In this document: positions 12,071-22,304 of the stretch, in pieces | How the letters are laid out: each line of letters opens with the position of its first letter | How positions within the stretch are numbered: the first letter of the stretch is position 1 | From: Devosia sp. YIM 151766 | Lineage (GTDB): Bacteria; Pseudomonadota; Alphaproteobacteria; Rhizobiales; Devosiaceae | DNA: 64,000 bases | Direction of reading: 5' to 3' | Assembly: GCF_030285925.1 (NCBI RefSeq) | Contig: NZ_CP127251.1 | Location: 1,488,001-1,552,000 of the forward strand | The notes under the pieces: model-generated | What the model was told of the DNA's origin: nothing | Seen by the model: only the letters and a program-made list of their open reading frames with translations | Database searches by the model: none | Position numbers and translations under genes: made by a program

Positions 12071-12268
12071 CTATCGATCTTCTGGATTGGCATCATTTTC
12101 CGGTTCGGGCGGCCGGTGGGGCTCGATGGGCTGATCTTCGACATCATGGCGCAGTGGCGTGCTGTGCGGATTGTCGGTGTCCTCGGTGGGCAGATTGACC
12201 GGCATGGGCGGCACCGGATCGTGTGGCTGTCGCGGCATTTCCGGCGAACGTTCGAGCGGATCGCGCAT
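12071..12268 (-). CDS. Proline-rich acidic mini-protein, second of a pair (unknown function)
   Basis: 65 residues, 17 of them proline, with many Asp, Glu, His and Arg and almost no hydrophobic core, so probably disordered. There is no signal peptide, membrane segment or known domain. The ATG follows directly on the TAG of the gene upstream (TAGATG), and its Shine-Dalgarno GGAGG sits inside the 3' end of that gene, a strong sign of translational coupling. Antisense frames are also open because of the high GC, so the call rests on the ribosome site, the spacing and the similarity in character to its partner. I do not recognise it. Confidence 0.6.
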   Translation of the reverse strand: MRDPLERSPEMPRQPHDPVPPMPVNLPTEDTDNPHSTPLRHDVEDQPIEPHRPPEPENDANPEDR

Positions 12269-12475
12269 CTAAACCTCCCTTGGCCGTGGGTCATGGCCCG
12301 GATCGGGCGGCAGTTCCTGCGGGGAGGGCGGGGGCTCCTCTACCGGCTGATCGGGATTGGGCACTTCATTCGGCCGCGGCGGGACCGGATCGAGCGGCTG
12401 CGGTTGCGCCGGTTCGGGCTGCGGCACGATTTCGGGGATCGGTCGCGGGTCGATATCGGGTCTTGGTTCGGGCAT
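12269..12475 (-). CDS. Extremely proline-rich mini-protein, first of a pair (unknown function)
   Basis: 68 residues with 27 prolines (about 40%), built from short x-P and P-x-P units such as PRPDIDPRPIPE and PQPEPAQPQPLD, with one PPP run (48-50). It is presumably an extended, disordered polypeptide. I start it at ATG 12473-12475 because GGAGG lies seven bases upstream; an upstream ATG at 12496 would add seven residues but has no ribosome site. It lies 45 bases downstream of the broken EamA transporter and abuts the second mini-gene. No export signal is seen. Function unknown; it could be a scaffold or linker, or simply a rapidly evolving orphan. Confidence 0.6.
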   Translation of the reverse strand: MPEPRPDIDPRPIPEIVPQPEPAQPQPLDPVPPRPNEVPNPDQPVEEPPPSPQELPPDPGHDPRPREV

Positions 12476-12520
12476 GGCAAACCTCCAGCCGGCCAACGGC
12501 TGGAGGCGCGAAACGTTCCG

Positions 12521-13413
12521 CTATGAAGCCGGGCGGCGGCGCCAGATTTGCCGGATGCGGCCATCGATGAACAGCAGGCCGAAAAAGATCACCAGCATGC
12601 CGACGATCTGGATCGGCAGGATGGTCTCGTTCAGAACCGTGATGCCGATCGTCAGCGCCGAAATCGGCGCGATGAAGGTGGTGGTCGCGAAATTGGTGGC
12701 GCCGACGCGCGGCAGGATTCGATACATGATCTGAAACGTGAAGGCGGTCGACAACAGGCCGATGGCCAAGGCCGCGCCCCAGGTTTCCGGCCGGGTCATG
12801 ACCGGCGCGCCCTCGGCGAGAAAAGCGATCGGCATGGCGATGATCGCCGCTCCGGTCAGGGCGATGGAAGCCAGGGCGGTCGGCTCGATATGCTTGTAGC
12901 TGCGGGTGATGTTGAGCGACAGCGCATAGCACAAGGTGGCGCCGAGACAGGCGCCGATGGCCCAGAGCTGGGAGCTTCCGCCGGCGGACAGGGCCGGCGA
13001 GACCAGGATGGCGGCGCCGATAAAGCCGACGAAAACCCCGGAGAACTTGGTCGGCGACGCTTTCTCGCCGCCGATCCAGAAATGCGAGATGAGTGCGGTG
13101 ACCATGGGGGTCAGCGCGTTGATGATCGCGGCGACGCCGCTGGCCAGATGGCCTGGGCCAGCGGGAACAGGGCAAAGGGAATGGCATAGGCGATGACGCC
13201 GAGCCCGGCCAATTGCAGCCAGAGCTTGGGATCGCGCGGCACCGGCTTGCGCCGGACCACAAGAAAGATCCAGCAGCCCAGGGCGCCGATGCTCACGCGC
13301 AGCGTGGTCACCCAGAGCGGCCCGATCTCGCGGATCAGCACGGCATTGAAGACGAAGGAGCAGCCCCAGATGGCGCCCAGCAGAATAATCAAAATCCAGT
13401 CACGCAGACTCAT
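12521..13413 (-). pseudogene. EamA/DMT-family transporter broken by a -1 frameshift
   Basis: Reads as one 297-residue, ten-helix drug/metabolite transporter if a single base is restored near 13150. The first frame (MSLRDWILIILLGAIWG through FALFPLAQ) covers helices 1-3 and then runs into a stop. The rest (HLASGVAAIINALTP, then MVTALISHFW onward) continues in the neighbouring frame to the stop at 12521. The break is at a short run on the plus strand (GATGGCC where GATGGGCC would restore the frame). AGGGGGAT precedes the ATG at 13411-13413. Either a young pseudogene or a homopolymer sequencing error; the remainder of the sequence shows no decay. The substrate cannot be inferred. Confidence 0.85.
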
Positions 13414-13555
13414 GCGATCCCCCTGATAGAGCGCGCACGCTACGCCTGCCGGCAACAATGGTCGAACCGATTTTGACGCTGGACTCCGCCACACGCCCGG
13501 CCGTTGGGGAAAAGCCCATCGCAGCGCCGGAATGCCGCCCCAGATCGCAAAAGTC

Positions 13556-14140
13556 CTAGAAGCGGACCTCGCCTGCCGCCAGCATCCGCAGCGCTTCGGG
13601 ATAGATGCGGTGTTCCTCGACCAGCACCCTTGCGGCCAGCGTTTCCACATTATCCTCGGCCAGCACCGGAACGCGCGCCTGTAGAATGGCCGGTCCCTCA
13701 TCCAGGCCCGGCGTGACGAAATGCACGGTGCAGCCATGTTCGGTGGCCCCATCCGCCAAAGCGCGCTCATGGGTATCGAGGCCCCTATAGGCCGGGAGCA
13801 GGGAAGGGTGGATATTGACCATCCGCCCCTGCCAATGATTGACGAAGTCCGCGCCCAATATGCGCATGAAGCCGGCCAGACAGATATAATCGGTCTCCCA
13901 GCTTTCCAGCACCTGGGTCATGGTGTCTTCGAACATTTCGCGCGTCAGGAACTTGCTCTGGGCCAGAGACGCCGTGGCGATGCCATGATCGGCGGCGACC
14001 GCCAGACCGGGCGCGGCCGCCCTGTTGGAGAGCACGCCCACGATTTCGGCCGGGTAATCCGGCGCCTTGGCGGCATCGATCAATGTGGCCATGTTGGACC
14101 CACGGCCGGAAATCAGGATGGCGACTTTCTTGCGGTTCAC
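13556..14140 (-). CDS. purN: PurN, phosphoribosylglycinamide formyltransferase
   Basis: Formylates GAR with 10-formyl-tetrahydrofolate in purine synthesis. 194 residues. Motifs: ILISGRGSN (8-16), GFMRILG (90-96), the catalytic Asn109 and His111 in [12 protein letters not shown], and His140 to Asp147 in [11 protein letters not shown]. The start is GTG at 14138-14140, overlapping the purM stop as GTGA, which fits translational coupling. An ATG start in this frame would lie far upstream inside purM. Nothing recognisable is seen in the 142 bases between it and the transporter. Confidence 0.96.
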   Translation of the reverse strand: MNRKKVAILISGRGSNMATLIDAAKAPDYPAEIVGVLSNRAAAPGLAVAADHGIATASLAQSKFLTREMFEDTMTQVLESWETDYICLAGFMRILGADFVNHWQGRMVNIHPSLLPAYRGLDTHERALADGATEHGCTVHFVTPGLDEGPAILQARVPVLAEDNVETLAARVLVEEHRIYPEALRMLAAGEVRF

Positions 14141-15213
14141 AGCGCGAGCTTGCCCCGGAAGCTGACGGCGTCGTCGCCGCGCTCGGTGAGTTGGCCGATC
14201 ACGGCGGCGTTTTCGCCGGAGGCGGTAAGCGCCGCGACCAGTTTCTCGGCGTCGTCCGGCGCCACCGCCACCAGCATGCCGACGCCGCAATTGAAGGTGC
14301 GGAGCATTTCCCGCTCGCTCATGCCGCCGGTCTTGCCGAGCCAGCCGAAAACCGGCGGCACCGAAATTGCGGCCAGGTCGATATCGGCGGCAAGGTGTCC
14401 GGGCAGGACGCGCGGAATATTGTCGATGAAGCCGCCGCCGGTGATATGGGCGAGGGCCTTGATATCAAGACCGGCCTTGAGCGCGGCGAGCAGCGGCTTG
14501 ACGTAAATGCGGGTGGGTTCGAGCAGCGCTTCGGCCAGTGTCTGGCCTGGCGCGAAGGGTGCCGGCGCGTCCCAGGCCAGGCCGGAGAGCTCGACAATCT
14601 TGCGCACCAGCGAATAGCCGTTGGAATGCACTCCTGACGAGGCGATGGCCACCAGCACGTCGCCGGCGGCGATATCGGGTCGTGGCAGCAGACTTCCGCG
14701 TTCGGCGGCGCCGACGGCAAAGCCGGCCAGATCGTAATCATCGCCGTGATACATGCCCGGCATTTCGGCGGTTTCACCGCCGAGCAGCGCGCAGCCGGCC
14801 AGACGGCAGCCATGGGCAATGCCCTCGACGATGGCCGTGCCCTGGGCGACGTCCAGCTTGCCGGTGGCCAGATAGTCGAGAAAGAACAGCGGCTCGGCGC
14901 CCTGCACGATCAGGTCGTTGACGCACATGGCGACCAGGTCCTGGCCGATCGTGTCGTGCTTGCCCGTATCGATGGCGATCTTGAGCTTGGTGCCGACGCC
15001 GTCATTGGCGGCGACGAGAACCGGGTCCCTGAATCCGGCGGCTTTCAAATCGAACAGCCCGCCAAAGCCGCCGATCTCGCCATCGGCGCCGGGACGGCGC
15101 GTCGAGCGGACGGCGGGCTTGATCGCTTCGACAAGCGCGTTGCCCGCGTCTATGTCGACGCCTGCCTGCTTGTATGAAAGCCCGTTTGGTGGCAGGTTTT
15201 GCGCGTCGGACAT
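14137..15213 (-). CDS. purM: PurM, phosphoribosylformylglycinamidine cyclo-ligase (AIR synthetase)
   Basis: ATP-dependent closure of the imidazole ring, the fifth purine step. 358 residues from the ATG at 15211-15213 ([19 protein letters not shown]). The frame is open further upstream but that part is not conserved-looking. Family motifs: [26 protein letters not shown] (nucleotide binding), [34 protein letters not shown] and [13 protein letters not shown]. It forms a two-gene operon with purN. The 135-bp gap to the divergent permease gene must carry promoters for both. Confidence 0.97.
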   Translation of the reverse strand: MSDAQNLPPNGLSYKQAGVDIDAGNALVEAIKPAVRSTRRPGADGEIGGFGGLFDLKAAGFRDPVLVAANDGVGTKLKIAIDTGKHDTIGQDLVAMCVNDLIVQGAEPLFFLDYLATGKLDVAQGTAIVEGIAHGCRLAGCALLGGETAEMPGMYHGDDYDLAGFAVGAAERGSLLPRPDIAAGDVLVAIASSGVHSNGYSLVRKIVELSGLAWDAPAPFAPGQTLAEALLEPTRIYVKPLLAALKAGLDIKALAHITGGGFIDNIPRVLPGHLAADIDLAAISVPPVFGWLGKTGGMSEREMLRTFNCGVGMLVAVAPDDAEKLVAALTASGENAAVIGQLTERGDDAVSFRGKLAL

Positions 15214-15348
15214 GAGCCTCAATGCCAATGCTGGGGATTGCGGGCGCAGCGTGGTGCGCGCGAACCGGGTTGGTTGAATTTTTCGGTGCTGGCCGTTAGA
15301 CGGCCTGATAGCTTTTCGGTTACTCAGACGCAAGGGCCGCCCGGCGCC

Positions 15349-16440
15349 ATGATGCTCAGAAATCAAGTGCTCGTCTGGATTGGTCTTTTGATCGGGCTGG
15401 TCCTGGTCCTGTGGGTTTTCCGCGGCATCCTGCTGCCCTTCGTGGTGGGAACCGCCTTGGCCTATCTGCTCAACCCGCTGGTCAACCAATTGCAGAAATG
15501 GCGGTTCAGCCGCGTCTGGGCCACGGTGGTTGTGCTGCTCTGCATGATCGCCGTCGTCATCACGCTGTTCTCGATCTTTGTGCCATTGATCGGCCAGCAG
15601 ATCATCGGCCTGATCCAGCGCCTGCCCACCTATGTCGGCGACCTTCAGGAACTGGCCACGCACTATTCCCCCGAAATCAACGCCTGGCTGGGGCCGGAAC
15701 GGGCGGTGCAGGTGCAGGCCAGCATCAACGATCTGACCCGGAATGCCCTGGGCTTCATTGCCACCTTGCCCGCCGAGCTGGTCAATATCGGCCTGACCGG
15801 GGCGGCGGTCCTGGGCTTCACGGTGCTGGCGCCGGTCGTGGCCTTCTATCTGCTGCTCGATTGGGAGGGCATGGTCCGCGGCATCGATGGCTTATTGCCG
15901 ACCGAGCACAAGACCGAGATCAAGGGCATTCTCCGCGACATCGACCGCTCCATGGCCGGCGTGATCCGGGGGCAGGGCGGCGTGCTGCTGATCGATGCCG
16001 CCTTCTACGCCACGGCGCTGAGTCTCATCGGGCTGAATTACGGCCTCGCGGTGGGCCTCATTGCCGGCCTGATGAGCTTCATTCCCTTTGCCGGCTTCAC
16101 CCTGGGCCTGGGTCTCTCGGTGGGCATCGCCATCGTCCAGTTCGCGCCCAATTGGTGGATGGTCGCCGGCGTCGCCAGCATTTTCCTGTTCTGGCAATTC
16201 ATCGAAGGCAATGTGCTCTATCCCAAACTCGTCGGCTCATCGATCAATATCAATCCGGTATGGATGATGTTCGCGCTGTTGGCCTTGGGCGCCGTTTTCG
16301 GCTTTGTCGGCCTGCTGCTCGCCGTGCCGATGGCGGCCATCGCCTCGGTTCTGGTGCGCTATGGCGTGCGCAAATACAAGGCAAGCTCGCTCTATCTCGG
16401 TCCGAACGACAGCAAGCCGGGTGATGATGCCGCTGCCTGA
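15349..16440 (+). CDS. AI-2E family (PerM-like) membrane permease
   Basis: 363-residue polytopic inner-membrane protein of the AI-2E transporter family (TqsA/PerM relatives). Hydrophobic segments cluster at 8-50, 60-90, about 145-175 and 210-345, with the family pattern [20 protein letters not shown] and [16 protein letters not shown] near the C-terminus. I start it at ATG 15349, immediately before a second ATG. The longer open frame overlaps purM and looks non-coding. In alphaproteobacteria this gene commonly precedes hdaA, as here. Substrate unknown; the family name should not be read as evidence for autoinducer transport. Confidence 0.9.
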   Translation: MMLRNQVLVWIGLLIGLVLVLWVFRGILLPFVVGTALAYLLNPLVNQLQKWRFSRVWATVVVLLCMIAVVITLFSIFVPLIGQQIIGLIQRLPTYVGDLQELATHYSPEINAWLGPERAVQVQASINDLTRNALGFIATLPAELVNIGLTGAAVLGFTVLAPVVAFYLLLDWEGMVRGIDGLLPTEHKTEIKGILRDIDRSMAGVIRGQGGVLLIDAAFYATALSLIGLNYGLAVGLIAGLMSFIPFAGFTLGLGLSVGIAIVQFAPNWWMVAGVASIFLFWQFIEGNVLYPKLVGSSININPVWMMFALLALGAVFGFVGLLLAVPMAAIASVLVRYGVRKYKASSLYLGPNDSKPGDDAAA

Positions 16441-17134
16441 AAACGGACCGCGGCAATTGCCGCTCGATCTGGGCCATGAACCCTCGCTTGCCGAAGCCGA
16501 TTTTCTGGTCGGCGAGGGCAATGCGCTGGCCCATGGCCGGATTCTGGCCTGGCCGCATTGGCCGGATGGCATGACGCTGCTGGTGGGGCCATCGGCATCC
16601 GGCAAATCGCATCTGGCGCGGATTTTCGTGGATCGCAGCCACGCCCTCGTGGCGACGCCGCAAACCATTTCAGCCATCGCCTCGGCCGGCGGCGGCCTGC
16701 CGCTGCTGATCGAGGACGTCGACCGGATGGGCTATGACGAACACGCCCTGTTCCACCTGCTCAATCAGGCCATGCGCGGCGAACGCAGCCTGTTATTGAC
16801 GGCGCGGGAGGATATTGCACATTGGCCGCTGCGGACCGATGATGCCCGTTCCCGCGTACGGCGGGCGCCGATGTTCCGCATGGAGGTCAGCGACGACATC
16901 GAACTGTCACAGATGTTGGTGAAACTCTTCGCGGACCGACAGATCAAAGTCGATCCCAAGGTCGTCGGCTACGTGGTGCGCCGCATGGAGCGCAGCCCCG
17001 AGGAAGCCGCGGCCCTTGTCGATCTCATGGACCGGCTGGCCCTTGCCAAAGGGTCGGCCATTACCCGCAATGTGGCGGCGGAGGCTCTGGCGCACCGGCA
17101 GGACATGCACGGGGCCCTCCGGGAACAGGATTAG
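16424..17134 (+). CDS. hdaA: HdaA, DnaA-related replication regulator
   Basis: AAA+ protein that, bound to the sliding clamp, promotes DnaA-ATP hydrolysis (regulatory inactivation of DnaA; characterised in Caulobacter as HdaA). 236 residues, with the AAA+ module but without DnaA's DNA-binding domain IV. QLPLDL at 11-16 matches the clamp-binding motif found at the N-terminus of Hda. Walker A GPSASGKS is at 55-62, Walker B LLIEDVD at about 94-100, and a sensor-2-like region lies near the C-terminus. The start overlaps the end of the permease gene by 17 bases; a second ATG at 16427 is equally possible. Confidence 0.93.
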   Translation: MMPLPENGPRQLPLDLGHEPSLAEADFLVGEGNALAHGRILAWPHWPDGMTLLVGPSASGKSHLARIFVDRSHALVATPQTISAIASAGGGLPLLIEDVDRMGYDEHALFHLLNQAMRGERSLLLTAREDIAHWPLRTDDARSRVRRAPMFRMEVSDDIELSQMLVKLFADRQIKVDPKVVGYVVRRMERSPEEAAALVDLMDRLALAKGSAITRNVAAEALAHRQDMHGALREQD

Positions 17135-17146
17135 GACGCCGAGAAA

Positions 17147-19312
17147 ATGGATGATGTGAGCGAGTTCGCTGAAGCCGGTTCCCCCGGTCCCGATGTCGAG
17201 GAGCTGCGCAAGAGCCCGGCGCGCTTCGTCAATCGCGAGGTGAGCTGGCTGCAATTCAACATGCGCGTGCTGGAGGAGGCGGGCAATGTCTCCCATCCGC
17301 TGCTCGAACGGCTGCGTTTCGTGTCGATCTCGGCCAATAATCTCGACGAATTCTACATGGTGCGGGTCGCCGGCATCAAAGGACAGATCCGCGCCGGATT
17401 GTCCAAGCAGAGCGCCGACGGGCTCACCCCCAGCGAGCAATTGGAAGAAATCGCCACCCTGGCGCAGCATCTGCAATTGGAGCAGCAGGACCATTGGACG
17501 GAATTGCGCGAGGAATTATTTGCGCAGAACGTCGTGATCCATGAGGCCGACGACCTCAATCCCGAGCAGATCGGCTATCTGCAAAAGCTGTTCCGTGAAG
17601 AAATATTCCCCGTTCTGACCCCCATCGCCGTCGATCCGGCGCATCCGTTCCCGTTCATTCCCAATCTTGGCCTGGCGCTGGCTTTCGAACTCAGGCGTCC
17701 CGATAGCGACCAGCCATTGACCGCGCTGGTAAGGATTCCGGGCAATCTCGACCGTTTCATCAGCCTGCCGGCCGGGCTGGTATCGGAGGGCCGCAGCGAG
17801 GTCGTGACCATCGATACGCTGGTCAAACTCTTTTTCCACAAGATGTTCCCCGGCCATGAAGTGGTCGGCTCGGGCGCCTTCCGCATCATTCGCGACAGCG
17901 AAATCGAGATCGACGACGAAGCGGCCGACCTGGTGGTGGAGTTCGAGACGGCTTTGCGCCAGCGCCGCCGCGGCCAGGTCATCCGGCTGGAAATCGAGCG
18001 CTCGATGCCGCGCGCGCTCAAGCGGCAGATTGGCGAGCAATTGGGCGTCAAGGCCGCCGACCTGTTCGAGGTGCAAGGCTTTCTGGGTCTCGCCGACGCG
18101 CGCAAGATTTGCGATATCGACCGTCCCGACCTCAAATTCACCCCTTACCTGGCGCGCTTCCCCGAGCGCATCCGCGATTATAACAGCGACAGCTTCGCCG
18201 CTATCCGCGCCAAGGACATTCTGGTCCACCACCCGTTCGAAAGTTTCGACGTGGTGGCGCAGTTCCTCATGCAGGCGGCGCGCGATCCCGAAGTGGTCGC
18301 CATCAAGCAGACGCTATATCGTACCTCCTCGGACAGCCCCATCGTCAAGGCGCTGATCATCGCCGCCGAGGCCGGCAAGTCGGTGACCTGCCTGGTCGAA
18401 CTCAAGGCCCGCTTCGACGAAGAGGCCAATATCCGCTGGGCCCGCGACCTCGAACGGGCCGGGGCGCAGGTCGTCTTCGGCTTTATCGAGCTCAAGACCC
18501 ACGCCAAGCTCAGCCAGGTGGTGCGGCGCGAAAAGGGCAAGCTGGTCAGCTATTGCCATATCGGCACCGGAAATTATCACCCGATCACCGCCAAGATTTA
18601 TACCGACCTCAGCTATTTCACCATCGATCCGGCCATTACTCGGGACGTGGCCCGGGTCTTCAATTTCATCACCGGCTATGCCCGGCCCACGGAACTGGAG
18701 ACGCTTGCCGTCTCGCCGGTCAATCTGCGGCAGACCCTGATCGACAATATCGCCCGCGAGATCGAGCTGGCGCGTGGCGGCCAGCCCGCCCATATCCTGC
18801 TAAAAATGAACGCTTTGGTGGACCCGCAGGTGATCGATGCGCTTTACGATGCCAGCCAGGCCGGCGTGAAAGTCGATCTGCTGGTGCGCGGCATTTGCTG
18901 CCTCCGGCCGGGCATTCCGGGCTTTTCGGACAATATCCGCGTCAAATCCATAGTCGGGCGCTTCCTCGAACATTCCCGCATCTATTGCTTCGGCAATGGC
19001 GAGATGATGCCGTCGCCGCGGGCCAAGGTCTATATTTCCTCCGCCGACCTGATGGGGCGCAATCTCGATGGCCGCGTCGAGGTCATGGTGCCGATTCTCA
19101 ACAAGACCGTGCACAAACAGATTGTCGACCAGATCCTGGTCGCCTATCTGAAGGACAATGAGCAAAGCTGGGAAGTCTTGCCTGACGGAAGCTCTCACCG
19201 GGTACGGCTGGCGGAAGGCGACGAGCCTTTCAACGCCCATGACTATTTCATGACCAATCCCTCGCTGTCGGGTCGCGGCAGTGCCGGCATGGTGGAGACT
19301 GACGAGGCGTGA
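17147..19312 (+). CDS. ppk: Ppk1, polyphosphate kinase
   Basis: Reversibly polymerises the ATP gamma-phosphate into polyphosphate. 721 residues, full length. The N-terminal domain ([17 protein letters not shown]) precedes the middle domain and the two phospholipase-D-like catalytic halves. [14 protein letters not shown] carries the histidine expected to be phosphorylated, [17 protein letters not shown] follows, and [11 protein letters not shown] is in the last part. It starts 12 bases after hdaA. Its TGA overlaps the ppx GTG (GTGA), so the making and degrading enzymes are produced together. Confidence 0.97.
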   Translation: MDDVSEFAEAGSPGPDVEELRKSPARFVNREVSWLQFNMRVLEEAGNVSHPLLERLRFVSISANNLDEFYMVRVAGIKGQIRAGLSKQSADGLTPSEQLEEIATLAQHLQLEQQDHWTELREELFAQNVVIHEADDLNPEQIGYLQKLFREEIFPVLTPIAVDPAHPFPFIPNLGLALAFELRRPDSDQPLTALVRIPGNLDRFISLPAGLVSEGRSEVVTIDTLVKLFFHKMFPGHEVVGSGAFRIIRDSEIEIDDEAADLVVEFETALRQRRRGQVIRLEIERSMPRALKRQIGEQLGVKAADLFEVQGFLGLADARKICDIDRPDLKFTPYLARFPERIRDYNSDSFAAIRAKDILVHHPFESFDVVAQFLMQAARDPEVVAIKQTLYRTSSDSPIVKALIIAAEAGKSVTCLVELKARFDEEANIRWARDLERAGAQVVFGFIELKTHAKLSQVVRREKGKLVSYCHIGTGNYHPITAKIYTDLSYFTIDPAITRDVARVFNFITGYARPTELETLAVSPVNLRQTLIDNIAREIELARGGQPAHILLKMNALVDPQVIDALYDASQAGVKVDLLVRGICCLRPGIPGFSDNIRVKSIVGRFLEHSRIYCFGNGEMMPSPRAKVYISSADLMGRNLDGRVEVMVPILNKTVHKQIVDQILVAYLKDNEQSWEVLPDGSSHRVRLAEGDEPFNAHDYFMTNPSLSGRGSAGMVETDEA

Positions 19313-20850
19313 ATTTGACTCAGTTCTGGGGCGTCGATGCCGATCCCACCGCGCAGGGCCGCATAAAGGGCGCCCGTCCGGTGGCTGTTCTCGACATCGG
19401 CTCCAACTCGGTGCGCCTGGTCGTCTATGAACGCCATGCCCGCGCCCTGACGCCGCTCTACAACGAAAAATCTGCCTGTGCCTTGGGCCGGGGCATCGCC
19501 ACGACCGGCCGGCTGGCGGATGCCGGCATGGCCACCGCCCTCGATGCCATCAGGCGCTTCGCGCTGGTGGTACGCATGATGCGGGTCGGCAAGGTCTATG
19601 TCCTGGCCACATCGGCCGTGCGCGACGCCACCAATCGCGCCGAATTCGTCGCGGCGGTCGAGGCGGTGATAGAGCGGCCGGTGCGCGTGCTGAGCGGCCA
19701 GGAGGAAGCCCATTTCGGCGCCATGGGCGTGGTGGCCGGCATTCCCGACTTTGTCGGCATGGTCGGCGATCTGGGCGGCGGCAGCCTTGAACTGTCCGCC
19801 ATTGCCAATGGCGCCGACGCCAATGGGCAGAGTTTCGAACTCGGGGTCATCCGCTTGCAGGACGATGCCGGCAGATCGCCCCTGAAAGCCGCCGGCCTGG
19901 TCCGCCAGCGCCTGGCCGGTTCGGCACTGGCCGATGTGACGCCCGGCGGCCGTTTCGCCGCCATTGGCGGAACCTGGCGCTCCCTGGCGCGGCTGCATCA
20001 GGCGCGCGCCAAATATGCGCTGCACATGGTGCAGGATTACGTGGTGCCCGCCGACCACATGCTGGCATTCTGCGATGCGATAGTCGCCGCCGACTCGCTC
20101 AAGACCTATCCCGATTCCGGCAGCGTCAGCAGTTCGCGCCGCGACCTGGTGCCGTTCGGCGCGGCCGTTCTCGCCGAGGTGCTGCGGGTCGGCCAATTCG
20201 GCAGCGTGGTTTTTTCTGCCCTCGGAGTACGCGAGGGATATCTCTATGCCATGCTCGATCCAGCCGAGCGCGCCATCGACCCGCTGATCCAGGGGGCGGA
20301 GGAATTATCGGTCCTGCGCTCGCGCTCTCCGGCCCATGGCAACGACCTGATCGAATTTACCGGACAATATCTGGACGCCGTCGGCATAGTGGAAACTCCG
20401 GCCGATCTGCGCCTGCGAACGGTGGTCTGCCTGCTCGCCGATATCGGTTGGCGCTCGCATCCCGATTATCGCGGCCCGCAAAGCGTCGATTCCGTCGCCT
20501 ATGGCTCGCTGACCGGCGTGGATCATCCCGGACGCTCGTTCCTCGCCCAGACCGTGGCCATCCGCTACGATGGCCTCAAGAGCAAGGCGGCGAAAGCTCT
20601 GGCGCCGCTGGGCTCGCGGGAATTGACCGCCCGCGCCCGGCTGCTCGGCTCGCTGTTCCGGGTAGCCTATCCGATGACGGCGGCCATGCCGGGCATCTTG
20701 CCGCGTATCCGGTTCAGCATCGACGGCCCGACCCTGGTTCTGCACATTCCGTCCGACTTCGCATTCCTCAACGGCGACCACCTGCGCAACCGCCTGCGCC
20801 AATTCGCCGAGATCGCCGGTCACCCGGAATCGCGCGTCCAGGTCGGCTAA
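19309..20850 (+). CDS. ppx: Ppx/GppA family exopolyphosphatase
   Basis: Hydrolyses polyphosphate from the ends and/or pppGpp to ppGpp. 513 residues. The actin-like ATPase fold has phosphate-1 [17 protein letters not shown] (25-41), the catalytic Glu region SGQEEAHFG (about 129-137) and phosphate-2 [11 protein letters not shown] (about 148-158); an HD-like C-terminal region follows. The GTG start overlaps the ppk stop. Whether it prefers polyphosphate or pppGpp cannot be told from sequence alone. Confidence 0.94.
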   Translation: MNLTQFWGVDADPTAQGRIKGARPVAVLDIGSNSVRLVVYERHARALTPLYNEKSACALGRGIATTGRLADAGMATALDAIRRFALVVRMMRVGKVYVLATSAVRDATNRAEFVAAVEAVIERPVRVLSGQEEAHFGAMGVVAGIPDFVGMVGDLGGGSLELSAIANGADANGQSFELGVIRLQDDAGRSPLKAAGLVRQRLAGSALADVTPGGRFAAIGGTWRSLARLHQARAKYALHMVQDYVVPADHMLAFCDAIVAADSLKTYPDSGSVSSSRRDLVPFGAAVLAEVLRVGQFGSVVFSALGVREGYLYAMLDPAERAIDPLIQGAEELSVLRSRSPAHGNDLIEFTGQYLDAVGIVETPADLRLRTVVCLLADIGWRSHPDYRGPQSVDSVAYGSLTGVDHPGRSFLAQTVAIRYDGLKSKAAKALAPLGSRELTARARLLGSLFRVAYPMTAAMPGILPRIRFSIDGPTLVLHIPSDFAFLNGDHLRNRLRQFAEIAGHPESRVQVG

Positions 20851-20865
20851 GACGCCCCTCCCAAG

Positions 20866-20938
20866 TCGTCAGCCTCGCGTCAAGCGCAAGGGGTGACGAG
20901 CGGTGATCTTGGATGCGCCCTCCCCGCCAGGAGAGGGC
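20866..20938. terminator. Dyads between convergent ppx and rnd, including a solitary half of element B
   Basis: 20866-20907 resembles the right half of element B (CGCGTCAAGCGC, then GGGTGACGAGCGGTGAT). A second, stronger hairpin at 20917-20938 pairs GCCCTC with GAGGGC and two further G-C pairs around a four-base loop. Neither has a T tract. Their position between two converging genes suits bidirectional termination. No gene is present in 20851-20949. Confidence 0.5.
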
Positions 20939-20949
20939 AGAACCCAAAT

Positions 20950-22119
20950 CTACTCCGCCGCCTCGGCCTGGTTGACTTCGAACTCGATTATTCCCTTGCG
21001 CGTCGCGGCCAGGCCGAGGCGTCCATGCTTGATCGCCAGGGCCTTGTCGCCAAAAAGCTTGCGGCGCCAGCCCTTGAGCGCCGGCACATCCGCCTCGTCG
21101 TCGAGGACCAGCGCATCGATTTCATCCGAGGTCGCGATAATGCGGGCCGCCACACCATGCTGCTCCGCCACGGCCTTCAACAATACGCGGACAAGGTCGC
21201 CCACGGCCCCCTTGGGCGAGGGGCCCCGATAACGCTCGGGCAGCGCCGGCAGCGCCGATTTGGGCAGCGCCTCGACATCCTTGAGCAGTGCCATGATCTC
21301 GGCGGCGGCGCTGCTGCGGCCGAAACCGCGCGGCACGGCACGCAGCTTCTCGAAAGCCTCGGCGGTCAGCGGCCGCTGCGCCGCCAGTTCGGCGATCACA
21401 TCGTCCTTGAGAACCCGGCTGCGGGGCTGGTCCGTCTCCTGCGCCCGCCGCTCGCGCCATTGCGCCAGCACTTTGAGCGCGGCCAGGTCGCGGGGCCGGT
21501 TGAGCTTCATCTTGAGCCGTTCCCAGGCCAGTTCGGGCCGGACGACATAGGTGTCGATGCTGCGCAAGGTCGCCAGTTCGTCCTCGACCCAGTCCCAGCG
21601 CCGGGTTGCCTCGACCTGCTGGCGCAATTCGCGATAGATGTCCCGCAGCCAGGTGACATCGGCCAGGGCATAGGAAAGCTGCTTGTCGGAGAGCGGGCGG
21701 GCCGACCAATCGGTGAAGCGCGAGGACTTGTCGAGTTCCACCTTGCAGATGGACCGCACCAGGCTGTCATAGGAGGCGCTGTCACCGAAGCCGCAGACGC
21801 TGGCGGCGATCTGCGTATCGAAAATGTTATGCGGCACGGCGCCGGTCAGTTTGACGAAAATCTCGATATCCTGCCGCGCGGCATGGAACACCTTGGTGAC
21901 TTTCGGATCGGCCAGCAGCGCGAAGAATGGTGCCAGCTGGATATTGGGCGCCAAGGGATCGATCAGCACCGCCTCTTCATCCGTCGCCACCTGAATGAGG
22001 CAGAGCCGGGGCCAGTAGGTAGTCTCGCGCAGGAACTCGGTATCGACCGTAATGAATTCGAATTGGGCAGCCCGCTCGCAGAACGCGGCGAGCGAGTCTG
22101 TGGAAACAATCGGGTCCAT
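20950..22119 (-). CDS. rnd: Ribonuclease D
   Basis: 3'-5' exoribonuclease involved in tRNA 3' maturation. 389 residues. The DEDD exonuclease motifs are intact: ITVDTEFLRE (Asp26, Glu28), KVFHAARQDIEIF, and YALADVTWLRDIY (Exo III with Tyr and Asp). An HRDC domain follows at about 205-290 (KLNRPRDLAALKVLAQWRE). The position between ppx and aspS is conserved in Rhizobiales. It is divergent from aspS across 185 bases that hold no other gene. Confidence 0.96.
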   Translation of the reverse strand: MDPIVSTDSLAAFCERAAQFEFITVDTEFLRETTYWPRLCLIQVATDEEAVLIDPLAPNIQLAPFFALLADPKVTKVFHAARQDIEIFVKLTGAVPHNIFDTQIAASVCGFGDSASYDSLVRSICKVELDKSSRFTDWSARPLSDKQLSYALADVTWLRDIYRELRQQVEATRRWDWVEDELATLRSIDTYVVRPELAWERLKMKLNRPRDLAALKVLAQWRERRAQETDQPRSRVLKDDVIAELAAQRPLTAEAFEKLRAVPRGFGRSSAAAEIMALLKDVEALPKSALPALPERYRGPSPKGAVGDLVRVLLKAVAEQHGVAARIIATSDEIDALVLDDEADVPALKGWRRKLFGDKALAIKHGRLGLAATRKGIIEFEVNQAEAAE

Positions 22120-22304
22120 ACCGGTTACCGTCCTAAAAAAGTCAATATTCTTCCTAGCAGGTGTGGTCCGATTGCTCCACCGCCGATTTTCCTTGCGGTA
22201 AAGCGCCGAAAGCCGTTATGCCCCGCTGCTTGACATTGGCTTGTGGCCATGCGCTTTTCCCGCCCGAGATTCCGGCCTTTTTCTTTGCAATTCCGAGCTT
22301 CGCC

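Noticed and set aside
11905..12294. 129-codon minus-strand frame covering the second proline-rich mini-gene
   Set aside because: It overlaps the end of gatB and has no ribosome site, while the frame I called has a strong one and coupled spacing.
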